Origin: Umezawaea sp049997955
GTDB lineage: Bacteria > Actinomycetota > Actinomycetes > Mycobacteriales > Pseudonocardiaceae
DNA length: 64,000 bases
Reading direction: 5' to 3'
Assembly (NCBI GenBank): GCA_049997955.1
Contig: JAEBDY010000003.1
Span: forward strand, 496,001-560,000
The notes beneath the pieces are model-generated. The model worked only from the letters and a program-made list of their open reading frames with translations. It ran no database searches and was not told the origin of the DNA. Below are positions 60,767 through 64,000 of this stretch, in pieces; position 1 is the stretch's first letter; each line of letters opens with the position of its first letter. The translations under genes were made by a program, and so were the position numbers.

Positions 60767-60767
<1 letters not shown>
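59637..60767 (+). CDS. carA: Carbamoyl-phosphate synthase small subunit
   Basis: 376-residue glutaminase subunit. The N-terminal domain (FSTGMTGYQETLTDPSY) is followed by a class I glutamine amidotransferase: nucleophile Cys in LFGICFGNQILG and His in QYHPEAAAGPHD. It passes ammonia to CarB. GTG start overlaps the previous stop, and its TAA shares the A of the carB ATG (TAATG). Confidence 0.97.

Positions 60768-64000
<3,233 letters not shown>

Overview
The window is about 72% G+C, with GTG/ATG starts, four-base stop/start overlaps (GTGA, ATGA) nearly everywhere, and hallmark actinobacterial genes: a BldD with the c-di-GMP signature, a DasR-type GntR repressor with its operator, an AfsR/SARP-type regulator, a DUF3516 helicase and PDGLE/CbiM transport. 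This fits a filamentous actinomycete, most likely order Pseudonocardiales (Saccharothrix/Lentzea/Actinosynnema-like). The order is an inference from gene content, not a measured placement.

Left part (1-34 kb) is mostly accessory. It opens with the 3' part of a secreted GH5 cellulase. A gene-free stretch of about 0.9 kb follows, holding a terminator, a perfect 23-bp inverted repeat and a G/A-rich degenerate repeat field. Next come an ECF sigma/anti-sigma pair facing a secreted DUF4394 protein; a GCS2-type ligase; a phosphopantetheinyl transferase/phosphoesterase pair; a catalytic-domain-less IS5-like protein; a LytS/LytTR two-component operon with a monocarboxylate symporter; a frameshifted AfsR-like regulator with a shortened BTAD; a Ski2-like helicase facing a membrane STAND NTPase; an unknown two-gene unit; a CbiM-PDGLE-CbiQO metal transporter with CbiQ and CbiO fused; and a six-gene operon (31,535 down to 25,193) of alpha-oxoamine synthase, CitE-like lyase, MaoC hydratase, ornithine-cyclodeaminase-like enzyme, MFS exporter and Tat-exported M20 hydrolase. 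That operon is the best candidate for an undescribed small-molecule pathway.

Right part (32-64 kb) is the conserved actinobacterial core block: rarA, then a DUF948/DUF6167 pair, alaS, ruvX, mltG, aroE, prepilin peptidase, aroC, aroK, aroB, aroQ, pepQ, efp, nusB, bldD, pyrR, pyrB, pyrC, a membrane protein, carA and carB (cut by the window end). It is interrupted by accessory modules: a GlcNAc-type PTS set (ptsH, EIIC, DasR-like repressor, EIIB, EIIA) between aroE and the prepilin peptidase; an AlkZ-like protein carrying a 21-unit pentapeptide repeat between aroK and aroB; and a decayed VOC duplication plus a secreted five-bladed-propeller-like lipoprotein between aroQ and pepQ.

The pyr operon is led by a PyrR-binding RNA motif just before the pyrR ribosome binding site, and its six genes overlap end to start. 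No rRNA, tRNA, CRISPR array or intact insertion sequence was seen.
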